Both the position numbers and the translations under genes were made by a program. 64,000 bases of DNA from Roseisolibacter agri (GTDB lineage: Bacteria > Gemmatimonadota > Gemmatimonadetes > Gemmatimonadales > Gemmatimonadaceae): contig NZ_BRXS01000005.1 in the NCBI RefSeq assembly GCF_030159095.1, positions 496,001 to 560,000 of the forward strand, written 5' to 3'. A model generated the notes under the pieces. The model was given only the letters and a program-made list of their open reading frames with translations, did no database searches and was not told the DNA's origin. The number at the start of each line of letters is the position of its first letter. Positions within the stretch are counted from its first letter, which is position 1. This document shows, one piece after another, positions 32,801 to 40,984 of the stretch.

Positions 32801-33547
32801 TCAGCCCGCAGGGCCGGCGCCGGCCCCGTCCATCGCCCGCCCGCAGGTCACGCAGAAGCGCCAGCCGGCCTCCAGCTCCGTGCTGCAGGCGGGGCAGCGG
32901 ACAACGGTCACGTTCTGGCCGCAGTACGGGCAGAAGGTGACCGCGCGACCCTCGGGCAGCGCCTGCCCGCAGTACGGGCAGCGGCCGCCGACGACGGGTG
33001 TGGCTGGGCGGGTGGGGAAGGGCATCGGAGGCGGCTGGTCGCTGACCGGCGCCGGCGCGTGGGCGACCGGACGGTCGGCGGGGAGGCTAGCGGCCGCGGG
33101 CGTGCCGGCCAAGTGGGACGACGCCGGCATGGCCGGCATCGACGGTGTGGGCGCGGGCGATGGCGCGTGCTGCGCTGCGGGCTGCGACGCCTGGTCCGGC
33201 GGCAGGTCGCCGAGGATCGCGCGGAGCGGCTCGGGCGCGAGGGCGGCCGGCGCGTCGGCGAAGCGGCGGAGCGCGTCCGCGTCGGGCTGCGGGCCGCTCA
33301 GCGCCTGGCGGGCGGCATCCCGCACGACGGCCTCGGACGCCAGGTAGCCACGCTCGCCGCTCACCAGCCGCAGCAGTGCGTGCTCGTACTGCTGGATCGA
33401 GTCGAAGCCCAGCGTGCGGCGGTGCAGCCGGTACGGCACGAGCTGCTGGGCCAGGTCGCCGACGGTGAAGCGCTGGCGGAGCAGGTGCGGCGCCTCAGCG
33501 CGCAGCGTGTCGACGAGGAGGCGGTACAGCCGGTCGAGGTCGTCCAT
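32801..33547 (-). CDS. Double zinc-ribbon protein
   Basis: 248 residues. The N-terminal 110 residues are helical (DRLYRLLVDTLRAEAPHLLR, YEHALLRLVSGERGYLASEA), then a Pro/Ala linker, then two zinc ribbons: CPYCGQALPEGRAVTFCPYC (about 195-214) and CPACSTELEAGWRFCVTCG (about 221-240). Four CxxC pairs are intact. There is no signal peptide or transmembrane segment, so it is probably cytoplasmic. Role unknown; zinc ribbons of this type often mediate protein contacts. Confidence 0.75.
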   Translation of the reverse strand: MDDLDRLYRLLVDTLRAEAPHLLRQRFTVGDLAQQLVPYRLHRRTLGFDSIQQYEHALLRLVSGERGYLASEAVVRDAARQALSGPQPDADALRRFADAPAALAPEPLRAILGDLPPDQASQPAAQHAPSPAPTPSMPAMPASSHLAGTPAAASLPADRPVAHAPAPVSDQPPPMPFPTRPATPVVGGRCPYCGQALPEGRAVTFCPYCGQNVTVVRCPACSTELEAGWRFCVTCGRAMDGAGAGPAG

Positions 33548-33633
33548 GGGCGCTCCGGTTGGGGGCGCCGCGCTGTACACCACCAACCGTGCCGCGGTCG
33601 CGCCGCCTCCGTCCGGCGCGACCGGCTCCCTCC

Positions 33634-33816
33634 TCAGCGGTCGGTGGCCGCGTCGGAGTTCTTGTCGATGTCGCCGCCGTACTTCCCGCGCGCGGCGCCC
33701 CCGACGTTGTCGAGCATGCGCTCGTACACCGGGCGGTCGTGCGCCCGGGCGTCCTTGTACCCCATCGAGTAGCCGAGCAGGCAGCCGATGGCGAGGATGA
33801 GCAGCGTTTTCTTCAT
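33634..33816 (-). CDS. Small exported or membrane-anchored protein, 60 aa
   Basis: MKKTLLILAIGCLLGYSMGY is a good signal anchor or signal peptide; the rest (KDARAHDRPVYERMLDNVGG, then ARGKYGGDIDKNSDAATDR) is polar. A Cys at position 12 lies in AIGC, so it may be a lipoprotein. It lies 86 bp upstream of the zinc-ribbon gene. The AT-richer lysine codons at its start and the classic signal sequence support it as real. Confidence 0.65.
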   Translation of the reverse strand: MKKTLLILAIGCLLGYSMGYKDARAHDRPVYERMLDNVGGAARGKYGGDIDKNSDAATDR

Positions 33817-33949
33817 CGCGGGGGCGAGGGCGGATGCGACCGACGGCGGTCGTCTCTCCCCAGGGACGCCCGCCGTGGCGGACGGGCAACGCCGTCCGGG
33901 CCGTGGCGCCGTCACGCCACTGGCCAGCGCGCCGGTCGGCGCGGGCGGC

Positions 33950-34579
33950 TCAGCGCCCGGCCGGGACCCGCGGGAAGGGCGGTGCGGGGCGCACGGCCGC
34001 CGGGTCGGGGAAGGGCTCGAGCGCCGTCTTCACCGTCCCCTTGGCGCGCTGCGCCGCGATCCACGCGTCGAACTCCGACGGCACCAGCCCGCCCGACTGC
34101 GTCTGCTCGGCCGCCGCGCGCGTCGCCAGGTGGTTGGCGTACTCGTTCTGCGGATGGCCGTTGTGGCCGCGCACCCAGCGCCACTCGCGCTCGTGCGGGC
34201 CGAGCGACTCCACCGCCTCCTGCCAGAGCTGGAGGTTCTCGATCGGGCCCGTCTTGCGGGTCCAGCCGCGCGACATCCAGCCGGGCACCCACGACGTCAT
34301 CCCGTCGACGATGTACTTCGAGTCGCTCGTGAAGACGACGCTGAACGTGTGCCCCTTCCGCGACAGCCCGCGGAACGCCTCGATGACCGAGCGCAGCGCC
34401 ATGCGGTTGTTCGTCGTGTCGGGCTCGGCGAACCAGTAGTCCCAGCGCAGGATCTCGCCGCTCTTCGGATGGCGCCACTCGAGCAGCCCGCCGCCGCCAC
34501 CGGGCGTGTCGCCGGCCTTGCCGTTGCCCAGGCAGGACTCGTCGGCGTACACCGCGACGACGGGGAACGCCGCGCTCAC
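33950..34579 (-). CDS. RNase HI-like protein lacking two catalytic acids
   Basis: 209 residues. The RNase HI fold is clear: YADESCLGNG (Asp13), TTNNRMALRSVIEAF, VVFTSDSKYIVDGMTSWVPG (Asp86) and WRWVRGHNGHPQNEYANHLA. Compared with E. coli RNase HI, the Glu48 position is Ala61 (TTNNRMAL instead of TTNNRMEL) and the Asp134 position is Asn149. Only two of the four DEDD residues remain. It also carries a Gly-rich insertion at 20-31 and a 50-residue Pro-rich tail. It may be inactive, or cleave by altered metal chemistry. Its start overlaps the stop of the upstream 73-aa gene. Confidence 0.8.
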   Translation of the reverse strand: MSAAFPVVAVYADESCLGNGKAGDTPGGGGGLLEWRHPKSGEILRWDYWFAEPDTTNNRMALRSVIEAFRGLSRKGHTFSVVFTSDSKYIVDGMTSWVPGWMSRGWTRKTGPIENLQLWQEAVESLGPHEREWRWVRGHNGHPQNEYANHLATRAAAEQTQSGGLVPSEFDAWIAAQRAKGTVKTALEPFPDPAAVRPAPPFPRVPAGR

Positions 34580-34797
34580 TTCACGACCTCGAAGCCGAGG
34601 ATCTCGTCGATGTAGAGCGTGAGCCGGTCGCCGGTCGTCGGATGCGCCGCCTCGATCAGCTCGCGGCCGCCGACGAGCCGCAGCCGGCGCGGCAGGACGA
34701 CGACCTCGCCCGCGCCGGGGCGCTGCACGGCGATGCGCCGGCCGTCCGTGATCGCGCGCTCGAGCGCGTCGTACTGAGAGGTGGAGAGGGAAGCCAT
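34576..34797 (-). CDS. Small hypothetical protein coupled to the RNase HI-like gene
   Basis: 73 residues: SLSTSQYDALERAITDGRRI, then a beta-rich part (IAVQRPGAGEVVVLPRRLRL, GDRLTLYIDEILGFEVVK). Not recognised. Its stop overlaps the next start by 4 bp (ATGA), implying translational coupling with the RNase HI-like gene. A TAGGTT -10-like hexamer lies 6 nt before its ATG, again leaderless-like. Confidence 0.65.
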   Translation of the reverse strand: MASLSTSQYDALERAITDGRRIAVQRPGAGEVVVLPRRLRLVGGRELIEAAHPTTGDRLTLYIDEILGFEVVK

Positions 34798-34803
34798 GAA
34801 TCC

Positions 34804-34809
34804 AACCTA
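34804..34809 (-). promoter_or_regulatory. TAGGTT -10-like element 6 nt before an ATG
   Basis: The minus strand reads TAGGTT, then GGATTC, then the ATG at 34797. The distance predicts a transcript starting at or within a base of the start codon. Confidence 0.4.
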
Positions 34810-34830
34810 ACGACCGCCCGAAGTCGTCCA

Positions 34831-34905
34831 GTCGGCGCTCCGCGCTCGACGCTCGCCTCGTCTCGCGAGCGGGCCGAGCGCCGAGCGCCGAGCGCCGAGC
34901 GACGT
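34831..34905. repeat. Heptamer-based inverted repeat (class E)
   Basis: CGCTCCGCGCTCGACGCTCG on the left faces tandem GAGCGCC units (CGAGCGCCGAGCGCCGAGCG) on the right. It abuts the stop of the M20 peptidase gene. A cleaner relative lies at 44987-45057. Confidence 0.65.
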
Positions 34906-36077
34906 CAGGAGCACCAGCTGGAGACGAGCCCCTGCATGACGTCGGTGGCCCGCCCGATCTCCCCGATCTCCACGTACTCCTCCGCCGCGTGCGCGAGCCC
35001 GATGTCGCCGGGGCCGAAGCAGATCGCGGGAATGCCGGCCTCGTTCAGCAGCGCGGCGTCGGTCCACGCGCTCATGCCGGCCACCGGCGCCGCCTCGCCC
35101 GCCGCGCGCAGCGCCGCGTCCAGCGCCCGCACCAGCGGCGCGTCCGTCGGCACGTCGCTCGGCGGCTGCGCGAAGTCGAGCGCGACGTCGGCGCGGAAGT
35201 CGGGACGGCGCGCACGCACGCGCGCCGCGGCCTCCTCGATCTCGCGCTGCGCGCCCTGCGCGCTCTCGCCAGGGATCGTGCGCCGCTCCAGTCGGAGCAC
35301 GCAGCGGTCGGGATACGTCGTCAGCCCGATGCCGCCCTCGATCAGCGACGCGTGCAGCGAGCCGCGGCCCAGCAGCGCGTGCGGCGCGCGGCGCGGCAGC
35401 TCGTCGACGTCCAGCACGTCCAGCTCCGCCAGCAGCAGCCCCGCGTGCCGGATCGCGTCGATGCCGAGGTCGTAGCGGCTGCCGTGCGCCGCGCGGCCGT
35501 GCACCGTCGCCGTGTACCACGCGAAGCCGCGGTGCGCGGGCATGATCGCGAGCCGCGTCGGCTCCGTGACGATCGCGCCGTCCACGCGCGCGCCGCGCTC
35601 GCGCAGCGACGCCACCAGCGCGCGCGTGCCGACGCTCTCGTACTCCTCGTCCGCGACCGCGGCCACCAGCACCTCGCCGCGCAGCGCGCCTGCCGCGTGC
35701 GCACGCGCGGCCGCCGCGCACATCGCCGCGATGCCGGCCTTCATGTCCGTCGACCCGCGGCCGTACAGGCGGCCGTCGCGCTCCTCGGCGTCGAACGGCG
35801 CGTGCGTCATCCCCTCCGTGCCGACGACGTCGAGGTGGCCGTTCAGCATCAGCGTGCCCGCGCCGGCTTCCGCGCGCCCCAGCCGCGCCAGCACGTTGGG
35901 CCGTCCGGGCGCCGCCTCCTGCACCTCGACCGTGAACCCCCACCCGCGCAGCACGTCGGCCAGCAGCGCCGCGGCGTCGCGCTCGCCCGGCGCGCCCGGC
36001 ACGAGGTCGGGGTTGCGCGAGTCGATGCGGACGAGGGCGCGGGTCAGCGACAGCGCGTCGGCGAAAGGGACAGTCAT
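34905..36077 (-). CDS. M20-family ArgE/DapE-type metallopeptidase
   Basis: 390 residues. The metal-binding and catalytic blocks are LMLNGHLDVVGTEG (His, Asp), GRGSTDMKAGIAAM (bridging Asp), AVADEEYESVGTRAL (catalytic Glu pair), VTEPTRLAIMPAHRG and a C-terminal GLAHAAEEYVEIGE (His). This is the acetylornithine deacetylase/succinyl-diaminopimelate desuccinylase group; the exact amide substrate cannot be told from sequence, and no arg or dap genes lie nearby. The start at 36077 (MTVPFADALSLTRALVRIDS) fits the family N-terminus. Class A repeat A3 lies just upstream. Confidence 0.9.
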   Translation of the reverse strand: MTVPFADALSLTRALVRIDSRNPDLVPGAPGERDAAALLADVLRGWGFTVEVQEAAPGRPNVLARLGRAEAGAGTLMLNGHLDVVGTEGMTHAPFDAEERDGRLYGRGSTDMKAGIAAMCAAAARAHAAGALRGEVLVAAVADEEYESVGTRALVASLRERGARVDGAIVTEPTRLAIMPAHRGFAWYTATVHGRAAHGSRYDLGIDAIRHAGLLLAELDVLDVDELPRRAPHALLGRGSLHASLIEGGIGLTTYPDRCVLRLERRTIPGESAQGAQREIEEAAARVRARRPDFRADVALDFAQPPSDVPTDAPLVRALDAALRAAGEAAPVAGMSAWTDAALLNEAGIPAICFGPGDIGLAHAAEEYVEIGEIGRATDVMQGLVSSWCS

Positions 36078-36086
36078 GGGATCGTG

Positions 36087-36240
36087 CGGCGGAGGACGAT
36101 GGAGCGGAGGACGATGAGACGGAGAACGATACTGCGCGATACGAGGAGGCGGATCTTCGCTTGACGCTTCAGGCTCGGAGAGTCCGCCGTACCGTCTCAC
36201 GCGGTTCCGTCCTCCGCTCCATCGTCCTCCGCTTCATCGT
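36087..36240. repeat. Class A palindromic element, copy A3
   Basis: The left arm has GAGGACGATGGAGCG, GAGGACGATGAGACG and GAGAACGATACTGCG. The centre has CGCTTGACGCTTCAGGCT. The right arm has inverted GAGGACGATGGAGCG and GAGGACGGAACCGCG units. Its right end overlaps the stop codon of the GHMP kinase gene (36234-36236). Confidence 0.85.
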
Positions 36241-37238
36241 TCCACGCAGACTCCGACGCGGTCGATGCTGAACGGGAGCGCGATTCCAAGGCCTTCGATG
36301 GAAGCCTCCAGCTCGTCCTCGCGTCCGTCCGCCGCCAGCACGACCACGCATCCGCCACCCGATGCGCCCAGCGCCTTCGCGCCGAGCGCGCCGGCCCGCG
36401 CCGCGCACTCCATGATCGCGTCGATCCGCGGCGTCGTGATCGACGGATGCAGCGCGCGCTGGTGCGTCCAGTGCTCCGCCAGCTGCGCGCCGAGCGCGTC
36501 CAGGTCGCCCGACGCCAGCGCGTCGGACATCTCGCGCGCGAGCGCGCCCATGCGGCGCAGCGCGTCCACCACGCGCGGCGTGCGCGCGCGGTACGCGTCC
36601 AGCACCGCGGTGATCGTGTCGCCCGAGATGCGCGACTCGCCGGTGTAGATCACCAGCGCGCGGCGCTCCAGCGCGTCGACGGTCGCGTCGGACAGCGCGA
36701 GCGGGTGCGCGGCCGCGGGACGGTCGCCCGCCGCGGCGCCGAACGTCAGGTGCAGCGCGCCGCCGTGCGCCGCCGCGTAGTGGTCCTGCCGACCGCCCGC
36801 GATCCCGGCGTCCTCCACCTCGACGGCGCGGCTCCACTCCGCGAGCGCGTCGCGCGTCGCGTGGTCCGGCGCCGCACCCGGCGCCAGCGTGCCGCGCCAC
36901 GCCGCGATCGCCGCCGCCAGCGCCACGCCCGCCGCCGACGAGCCGCCCAGCCCCGCGCCCACCGGGAAGTCGCTCGTCACCTCCGCGCGCACGCGCGCGT
37001 GCAGCCCCGCGCGGCGCAGCGACGCGGCGGCCAGGCGCGCGTCGGGCGCGCGCCCGCCCGATGCGTCCTCGTCGCCGTCGCCGAGCGGGCGGAGCCGCAC
37101 GGTCGCGTGGCGGGCGATGGCGACGTTGCAGACCTGGCCGCCTTCCTCGTCGCAGTAGGGGGGCACGTCGGTCCAGCCCCCGCCGAAGTCCAGGCGCGTG
37201 GGCGCGCGAGCCACGATCTCGGTCACGGTCTCGGACAT
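36234..37238 (-). CDS. GHMP-family sugar kinase
   Basis: 334 residues. The N-terminus RAPTRLDFGGGWTDVPPYCD matches the heptose-7-phosphate/fucokinase-type sugar kinase group. The ATP-binding loop is PVGAGLGGSSAAGVALAAAI, VEDAGIAGGRQDHYAAAHGG follows, and the third motif is ALGASGGGCVVVLAADG. It is predicted to phosphorylate a sugar or sugar phosphate such as D-glycero-manno-heptose-7-phosphate; the substrate is unproven. It is divergent from otsA with 102 bp between. Its stop codon lies within the end of repeat A3. Confidence 0.85.
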   Translation of the reverse strand: MSETVTEIVARAPTRLDFGGGWTDVPPYCDEEGGQVCNVAIARHATVRLRPLGDGDEDASGGRAPDARLAAASLRRAGLHARVRAEVTSDFPVGAGLGGSSAAGVALAAAIAAWRGTLAPGAAPDHATRDALAEWSRAVEVEDAGIAGGRQDHYAAAHGGALHLTFGAAAGDRPAAAHPLALSDATVDALERRALVIYTGESRISGDTITAVLDAYRARTPRVVDALRRMGALAREMSDALASGDLDALGAQLAEHWTHQRALHPSITTPRIDAIMECAARAGALGAKALGASGGGCVVVLAADGREDELEASIEGLGIALPFSIDRVGVCVER

Positions 37239-37340
37239 GCGCGCAACATGCACGCGCGCCCGCCGGCCGTCACCTGCGGACCCGACGGTTCCCCTCCGCG
37301 ACGCGCGCAGGGCACGCGCGTTGCCCCTTCCGCGCGGACG

Positions 37341-38912
37341 ATGCCGCAAGATCTCGAACGCTACCTCGCCGGGCGCACCCTCATCCTGCTCTCCAACCGC
37401 GAGCCGTACGAGCACGTCCGCTCGGAGGACGCGTCGGCCGAGGACGGGATCGCGCTGCGCCGTCCGCCCGGGGGCCTCGTCTCGGCCCTCGATCCCACCA
37501 TGCAGCGCACGCGCGGCACCTGGGTCGCGTGGGGCTCGGGCAGCGCCGACCGTGAGACCGCGGGCGAGGACGGCCGCCTCATGGTGCCGCCCGAGTGCCC
37601 GAGCTACACGCTGCGGCGCGTCTGGCTGGACGATGCCGACGTCGAGGGCTACTACCTCGGCTTCGCCAACAGCGCGCTCTGGCCGCTGTGCCACCTGCTG
37701 CTGCAGCACTACGAGACGCGCGCCGAGCACTGGGCGCGCTACCACGCGGTGAACGCGCGCTTCGCCGACGCGGTGGCCGAGGAGGTCGCGCGCGCGCCGG
37801 GCGACGCGGTCGTGTGGATCCAGGACTACCACTTCGCGGCCGCGCCCGCGATGGTGCGCGAGCGCCTCGCCGCGACCGGGCAGAAGGCGTTCATCCACCA
37901 GTTCTGGCACATCCCGTTTCCGCCGCCGGACATCCTGCGGCTGCTGCCCACCGAGGCGCAGCAGGGCGTGCTGCGCGGCATGCTCGGGAACGACCTGCTC
38001 GAGTTCCACACCGAGCGGTACGCGATGAACTTCATGGACTGCGTGGCCGCGCTCGTCCCCGACGTCCAGATGCGTCGCGAGCACCGGCGCATCCACTTCG
38101 AGGGACGCGAGGTGCACGTCGGCGCGTTTCCCATCAGCATCGACGTCGCGCGCTACGAGGGCCTCGCGCGCCGCGCCGAGGCGGCGCGCCGCGCCGAGCA
38201 GCTGCGCGTGCGCTACGGCGCGAACGGCGCCACGCTCGGCGTCAGCGTCGACCGCATCGACTACACGAAGGGAATCCCCGAGCGGCTGCGCGCGCTCGAC
38301 CAGCTGTTCGAGGAGGCGCCGGAGATGCGCGAGTGCCTGACGTTCCTCGTGGTCGCGACGCCGTCGCGCAGCGAGCTCGCGTCGTACAAGGCGCTGGAGG
38401 ACGAGGTGCTCGCGTCCGTCGCGGCCATCAACGCGCGGTGGAGCACGCCGGAGTGGACGCCGATCGTCCTCTTTCACGAGAACATCGGCGCCGAGGAGCT
38501 GGCGGCGATCTACCGCGCGGGCGACCTCTGCCTCGTGTCGTCGCTGCAGGACGGCATGAACCTGGTCGCCAAGGAGTTCGTCGCCTGCAACGTCGACGAG
38601 CAGGGCGTGCTGGTGCTCAGCCGCCTCACCGGCGCGGCCGAGGAGATCGAGGGCGCGGTGCTCATCAACCCGTTCAACGTCGACGGCGTGGTCGCGGGCC
38701 TGCGCGAGGCGATCGCGATGCCGCAGGCGCAGCGCCGCGCCCGCATGCGCGCGATGCGCGCGCGGCTGCGGCGCGCCACCATCTTCGACTGGCTGGCGTC
38801 GATCCTCGCGCGCGTGGACGAGCTGGCGCCGCCCGCGGCCGAGCCGCTGCCTCGCCCGCGCGTTCGGCCGCGGGCGCAGGGCGCCGCGCCGCTCGCCGAC
38901 GCCCCGCGGTGA
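37341..38912 (+). CDS. otsA: Trehalose-6-phosphate synthase
   Basis: 523 residues, GT20 family. Conserved blocks include LILLSNREPYEH, RPPGGLVSALDPTM, VWIQDYHFAAAPAMVRERL, HQFWHIPFPPPDILRLLP, SVDRIDYTKGIPERLRALDQ and SSLQDGMNLVAKEFVACNVD. It joins UDP-glucose (or another NDP-glucose) to glucose-6-phosphate. Its stop overlaps the otsB start by 4 bp (GTGA at 38909-38912), so synthesis and dephosphorylation are translationally coupled. The two form an osmoprotectant operon closed by a strong terminator. Confidence 0.94.
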   Translation: MPQDLERYLAGRTLILLSNREPYEHVRSEDASAEDGIALRRPPGGLVSALDPTMQRTRGTWVAWGSGSADRETAGEDGRLMVPPECPSYTLRRVWLDDADVEGYYLGFANSALWPLCHLLLQHYETRAEHWARYHAVNARFADAVAEEVARAPGDAVVWIQDYHFAAAPAMVRERLAATGQKAFIHQFWHIPFPPPDILRLLPTEAQQGVLRGMLGNDLLEFHTERYAMNFMDCVAALVPDVQMRREHRRIHFEGREVHVGAFPISIDVARYEGLARRAEAARRAEQLRVRYGANGATLGVSVDRIDYTKGIPERLRALDQLFEEAPEMRECLTFLVVATPSRSELASYKALEDEVLASVAAINARWSTPEWTPIVLFHENIGAEELAAIYRAGDLCLVSSLQDGMNLVAKEFVACNVDEQGVLVLSRLTGAAEEIEGAVLINPFNVDGVVAGLREAIAMPQAQRRARMRAMRARLRRATIFDWLASILARVDELAPPAAEPLPRPRVRPRAQGAAPLADAPR

Positions 38913-39721
38913 GCGCGCCGACCGCGGCCCTCGCCGCGGCGTTCGGTGAGCACGCGCTGCAGCGCGTCGCGGCCGCGTCGCCGCTGCTGGCGCTGTTCGA
39001 CATCGACGGCACGCTGGCGCCGCTCGCGCCACGCCCGCAGGACGCGCGCGTGCCCGAGGACGCCCGGCGCGCGCTCGCTCGCCTCGCTGCCGCACCGGGC
39101 GTCTACGTCGGACTCGTCACGGGGCGCGGCGCGGACGACGGCGCGCGGCTGGTCGGCCTCCCGGGCCTCTGGGTCGTCGGCAACCACGGCGTCGAGACCG
39201 TCGATCCGGACGGCACCCGCCACATCGCGCCCGAGGTGCTCCCGTTCGCCGAGCGGGTCGCGCGCGCGGCGGACGCGCTCGCGGGGCCGGTGGCTGCCGT
39301 TCCCGGCGCGCTGCTCGAGGACAAGACGTGGAGCCTGTCGGTCCACTGGCGCCTCGCCGATCCCGCGTCCGTTCCCGCGCTCGCCGCGGCGGTCCACGCC
39401 GCCGCCGCGCAGGAGGGGCTGCGGGTGCACGAGGGGAAGATGATCCACGAGGTGAAGATCGACGCCGAGGTCGACAAGGGCACCGCGTCGCTCGCGCTGG
39501 CGCGACGGCTCGGCGCGCTCGGACCCGAGGGGCTCGTGCTCTTCATCGGCGACGACCGCACCGACGAGGACGCGTTCCGGCGCCTGCGCGGCGCGTCGGC
39601 CCACGCGCTCACCATCCGGGTCGGGACGGCGGAGCAGGAGACGCACGCCGCGTGGCGGGTGGACGCTCCCACCGACGTGCACGCGCTCCTCGACCGGCTG
39701 CTGGCGCTGCGCGGAGCGTGA
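38909..39721 (+). CDS. otsB: Trehalose-6-phosphate phosphatase
   Basis: 270 residues, HAD superfamily. Motif I is LLALFDIDGTLAPLAP (nucleophile Asp), motif II region VGLVTGRGADDG, cap-domain GNHGVETVDPDG, KMIHEVKIDAEVDKGTA, and motif IV FIGDDRTDEDAFRRL. It removes the phosphate from trehalose-6-phosphate made by otsA. The start is GTG 38909 within the otsA stop; no later start keeps the N-terminal helix. The terminator at 39737 follows 16 bp after the stop. Confidence 0.94.
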   Translation: MSAPTAALAAAFGEHALQRVAAASPLLALFDIDGTLAPLAPRPQDARVPEDARRALARLAAAPGVYVGLVTGRGADDGARLVGLPGLWVVGNHGVETVDPDGTRHIAPEVLPFAERVARAADALAGPVAAVPGALLEDKTWSLSVHWRLADPASVPALAAAVHAAAAQEGLRVHEGKMIHEVKIDAEVDKGTASLALARRLGALGPEGLVLFIGDDRTDEDAFRRLRGASAHALTIRVGTAEQETHAAWRVDAPTDVHALLDRLLALRGA

Positions 39722-39736
39722 GGGGCGGAAACGACG

Positions 39737-39765
39737 TGGGGCGGTCGCCAGTCGGCGACCGCCCC
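39737..39765. terminator. otsAB hairpin terminator
   Basis: TGGGGCGGTCGCC, loop AGTC (approximate), then GGCGACCGCCCCA. A perfect 13-bp GC stem between the convergent otsB and phasin-like genes. Confidence 0.85.
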
Positions 39766-39799
39766 ACTCCAGGCGCGGGCTGTGAGCAGTGCGAGGAGG

Positions 39800-40684
39800 T
39801 CAGCGCTTCTTCGCCGGCGCCGCCTTCTTCGCGGGCGCGGCCTTGGCCGGCGCCTTGGCCGGAGCCTTGGCGGCCGGCTTGGCCGCGGCCTTCGCCGGGG
39901 CCTTCGCCGGCGGCGCCTTCACGCTGCCGGCCTTCGCGGCGGGCTTGGCCGGCGCCTTCGCGGCGGGCTTCGCCGCTTCCTTCGCGGCCGGCTTGGCGGG
40001 CGTCTTGGCCGGCGCGGTCTTGGCGGCGGGCTTCGCCGGCTCCTTGGCGGCCGGCTTGGCCGGCTCCTTCGCGGCGACCTTCGCGGCCGGGGCAGGCGCG
40101 GCGGCCGCCGGCGCCTTGGCCGCCGGCTTCGCCGCCTCCTTCACCGGCTCCTTCGGAGCTTCCTTCGCCGGCGACTCGGCTTTCGCGGGCTTGGCCGGCG
40201 CCGCCGCCTTCGCGGGCTTGGCGGCGACCTCGGGCTCGGCGGCCGTCGGAGCCGGCGCCTGGACCGCGGCAGCCGTCGGGGCCGCGGGCGCGGCAGGCGC
40301 CGCGGCGGGCTCGGGGCGGGGCGGGATGCCGGCGCCCGGCACGTACCCGGCCGCCACGCGGTGCCCGTACGCCTCCTCGGCCTCCCGGATCAGCTTCTCG
40401 GCCTCGTCCTGCGCCATCTGGCCGCGCCGCACCATGAACTGCACGACGTCGCGCGCCGTCTCGACCACGAAGCCGGAGATGCCGGCCGCCGCGTGGATGA
40501 GGTCGCGCATCGCGCCCGACATCTTGCTCCCGGCTTCCAGGCTGATCTGGTGGGCACGGGCCGCCAGCTCGGCCGCCGTATCCCGCGGGTCCGCTCCGCG
40601 GTGCCCGAGCCCGCGCTTCGGAGGCGCCGGCGTGGGGGCGTCGGCCTTCGGCGTCTCTTCCGTGCTCTGCACCTGTTCCGCCAT
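39800..40684 (-). CDS. Phasin-like protein with histone-H1-like Ala/Lys/Pro tail
   Basis: 294 residues. The first 35 are Pro/Thr-rich. Residues about 45-115 form helices (AAELAARAHQISLEAGSKMS, GISGFVVETARDVVQFMVRR, GQMAQDEAEKLIREAEEA) resembling phasins of the PhaF/COG3937 type. The rest is about 160 residues of KPAAKAPAK-type repeats, as in histone H1 and the DNA-binding tail of Pseudomonas PhaF. PhaF tethers PHA granules to the nucleoid; a similar granule or nucleoid role here is inference. A TTGCGT-16-TAAACT promoter lies at 40787-40814. Confidence 0.75.
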   Translation of the reverse strand: MAEQVQSTEETPKADAPTPAPPKRGLGHRGADPRDTAAELAARAHQISLEAGSKMSGAMRDLIHAAAGISGFVVETARDVVQFMVRRGQMAQDEAEKLIREAEEAYGHRVAAGYVPGAGIPPRPEPAAAPAAPAAPTAAAVQAPAPTAAEPEVAAKPAKAAAPAKPAKAESPAKEAPKEPVKEAAKPAAKAPAAAAPAPAAKVAAKEPAKPAAKEPAKPAAKTAPAKTPAKPAAKEAAKPAAKAPAKPAAKAGSVKAPPAKAPAKAAAKPAAKAPAKAPAKAAPAKKAAPAKKR

Positions 40685-40984
40685 GATTCGCTGCTCCGGG
40701 AAGGGGCCGCGCACCCCCCTTTCAGACAGGGGAAACGTCGGGCCGGAAGGGCGCGCCGCGCTCCGGCTGCGCGAGAGGACGCGGTAAGTTTATGATTTTG
40801 CGAGGCCTACGCAAGTTCGGTCGGGCCCGGCAGGGCCGCCGACGACCGATCGTGAACGCCCGCGCCACGCCCCTCGGGGCTGCCGCCCGACCATCCGCGC
40901 GACGAGCTTCCGGCCGTGGAGCGGCCGCCAGCCGGGTCGCGGGCGGCAATCTAGCCAACAGTTCAACGGCATAATAGAGGCAGC
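40685..40984. other. Divergent intergenic region between phasin-like and CoA-transferase-like genes
   Basis: 300 bp without a real gene. It holds the minus promoter at 40787 and, near 40961-40984, GTTCAACGGCATAATAGAGG, in which CATAAT may be the -10 and AGAGG the ribosome-binding site for the gene at 40985. Confidence 0.5.
40787..40814 (-). promoter_or_regulatory. Sigma-70-type promoter for the phasin-like gene
   Basis: On the minus strand: TTGCGT (40814-40809), 16-bp spacer, TAAACT (40792-40787). It reads toward the gene starting at 40684, giving a leader of about 95 nt. Confidence 0.55.
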
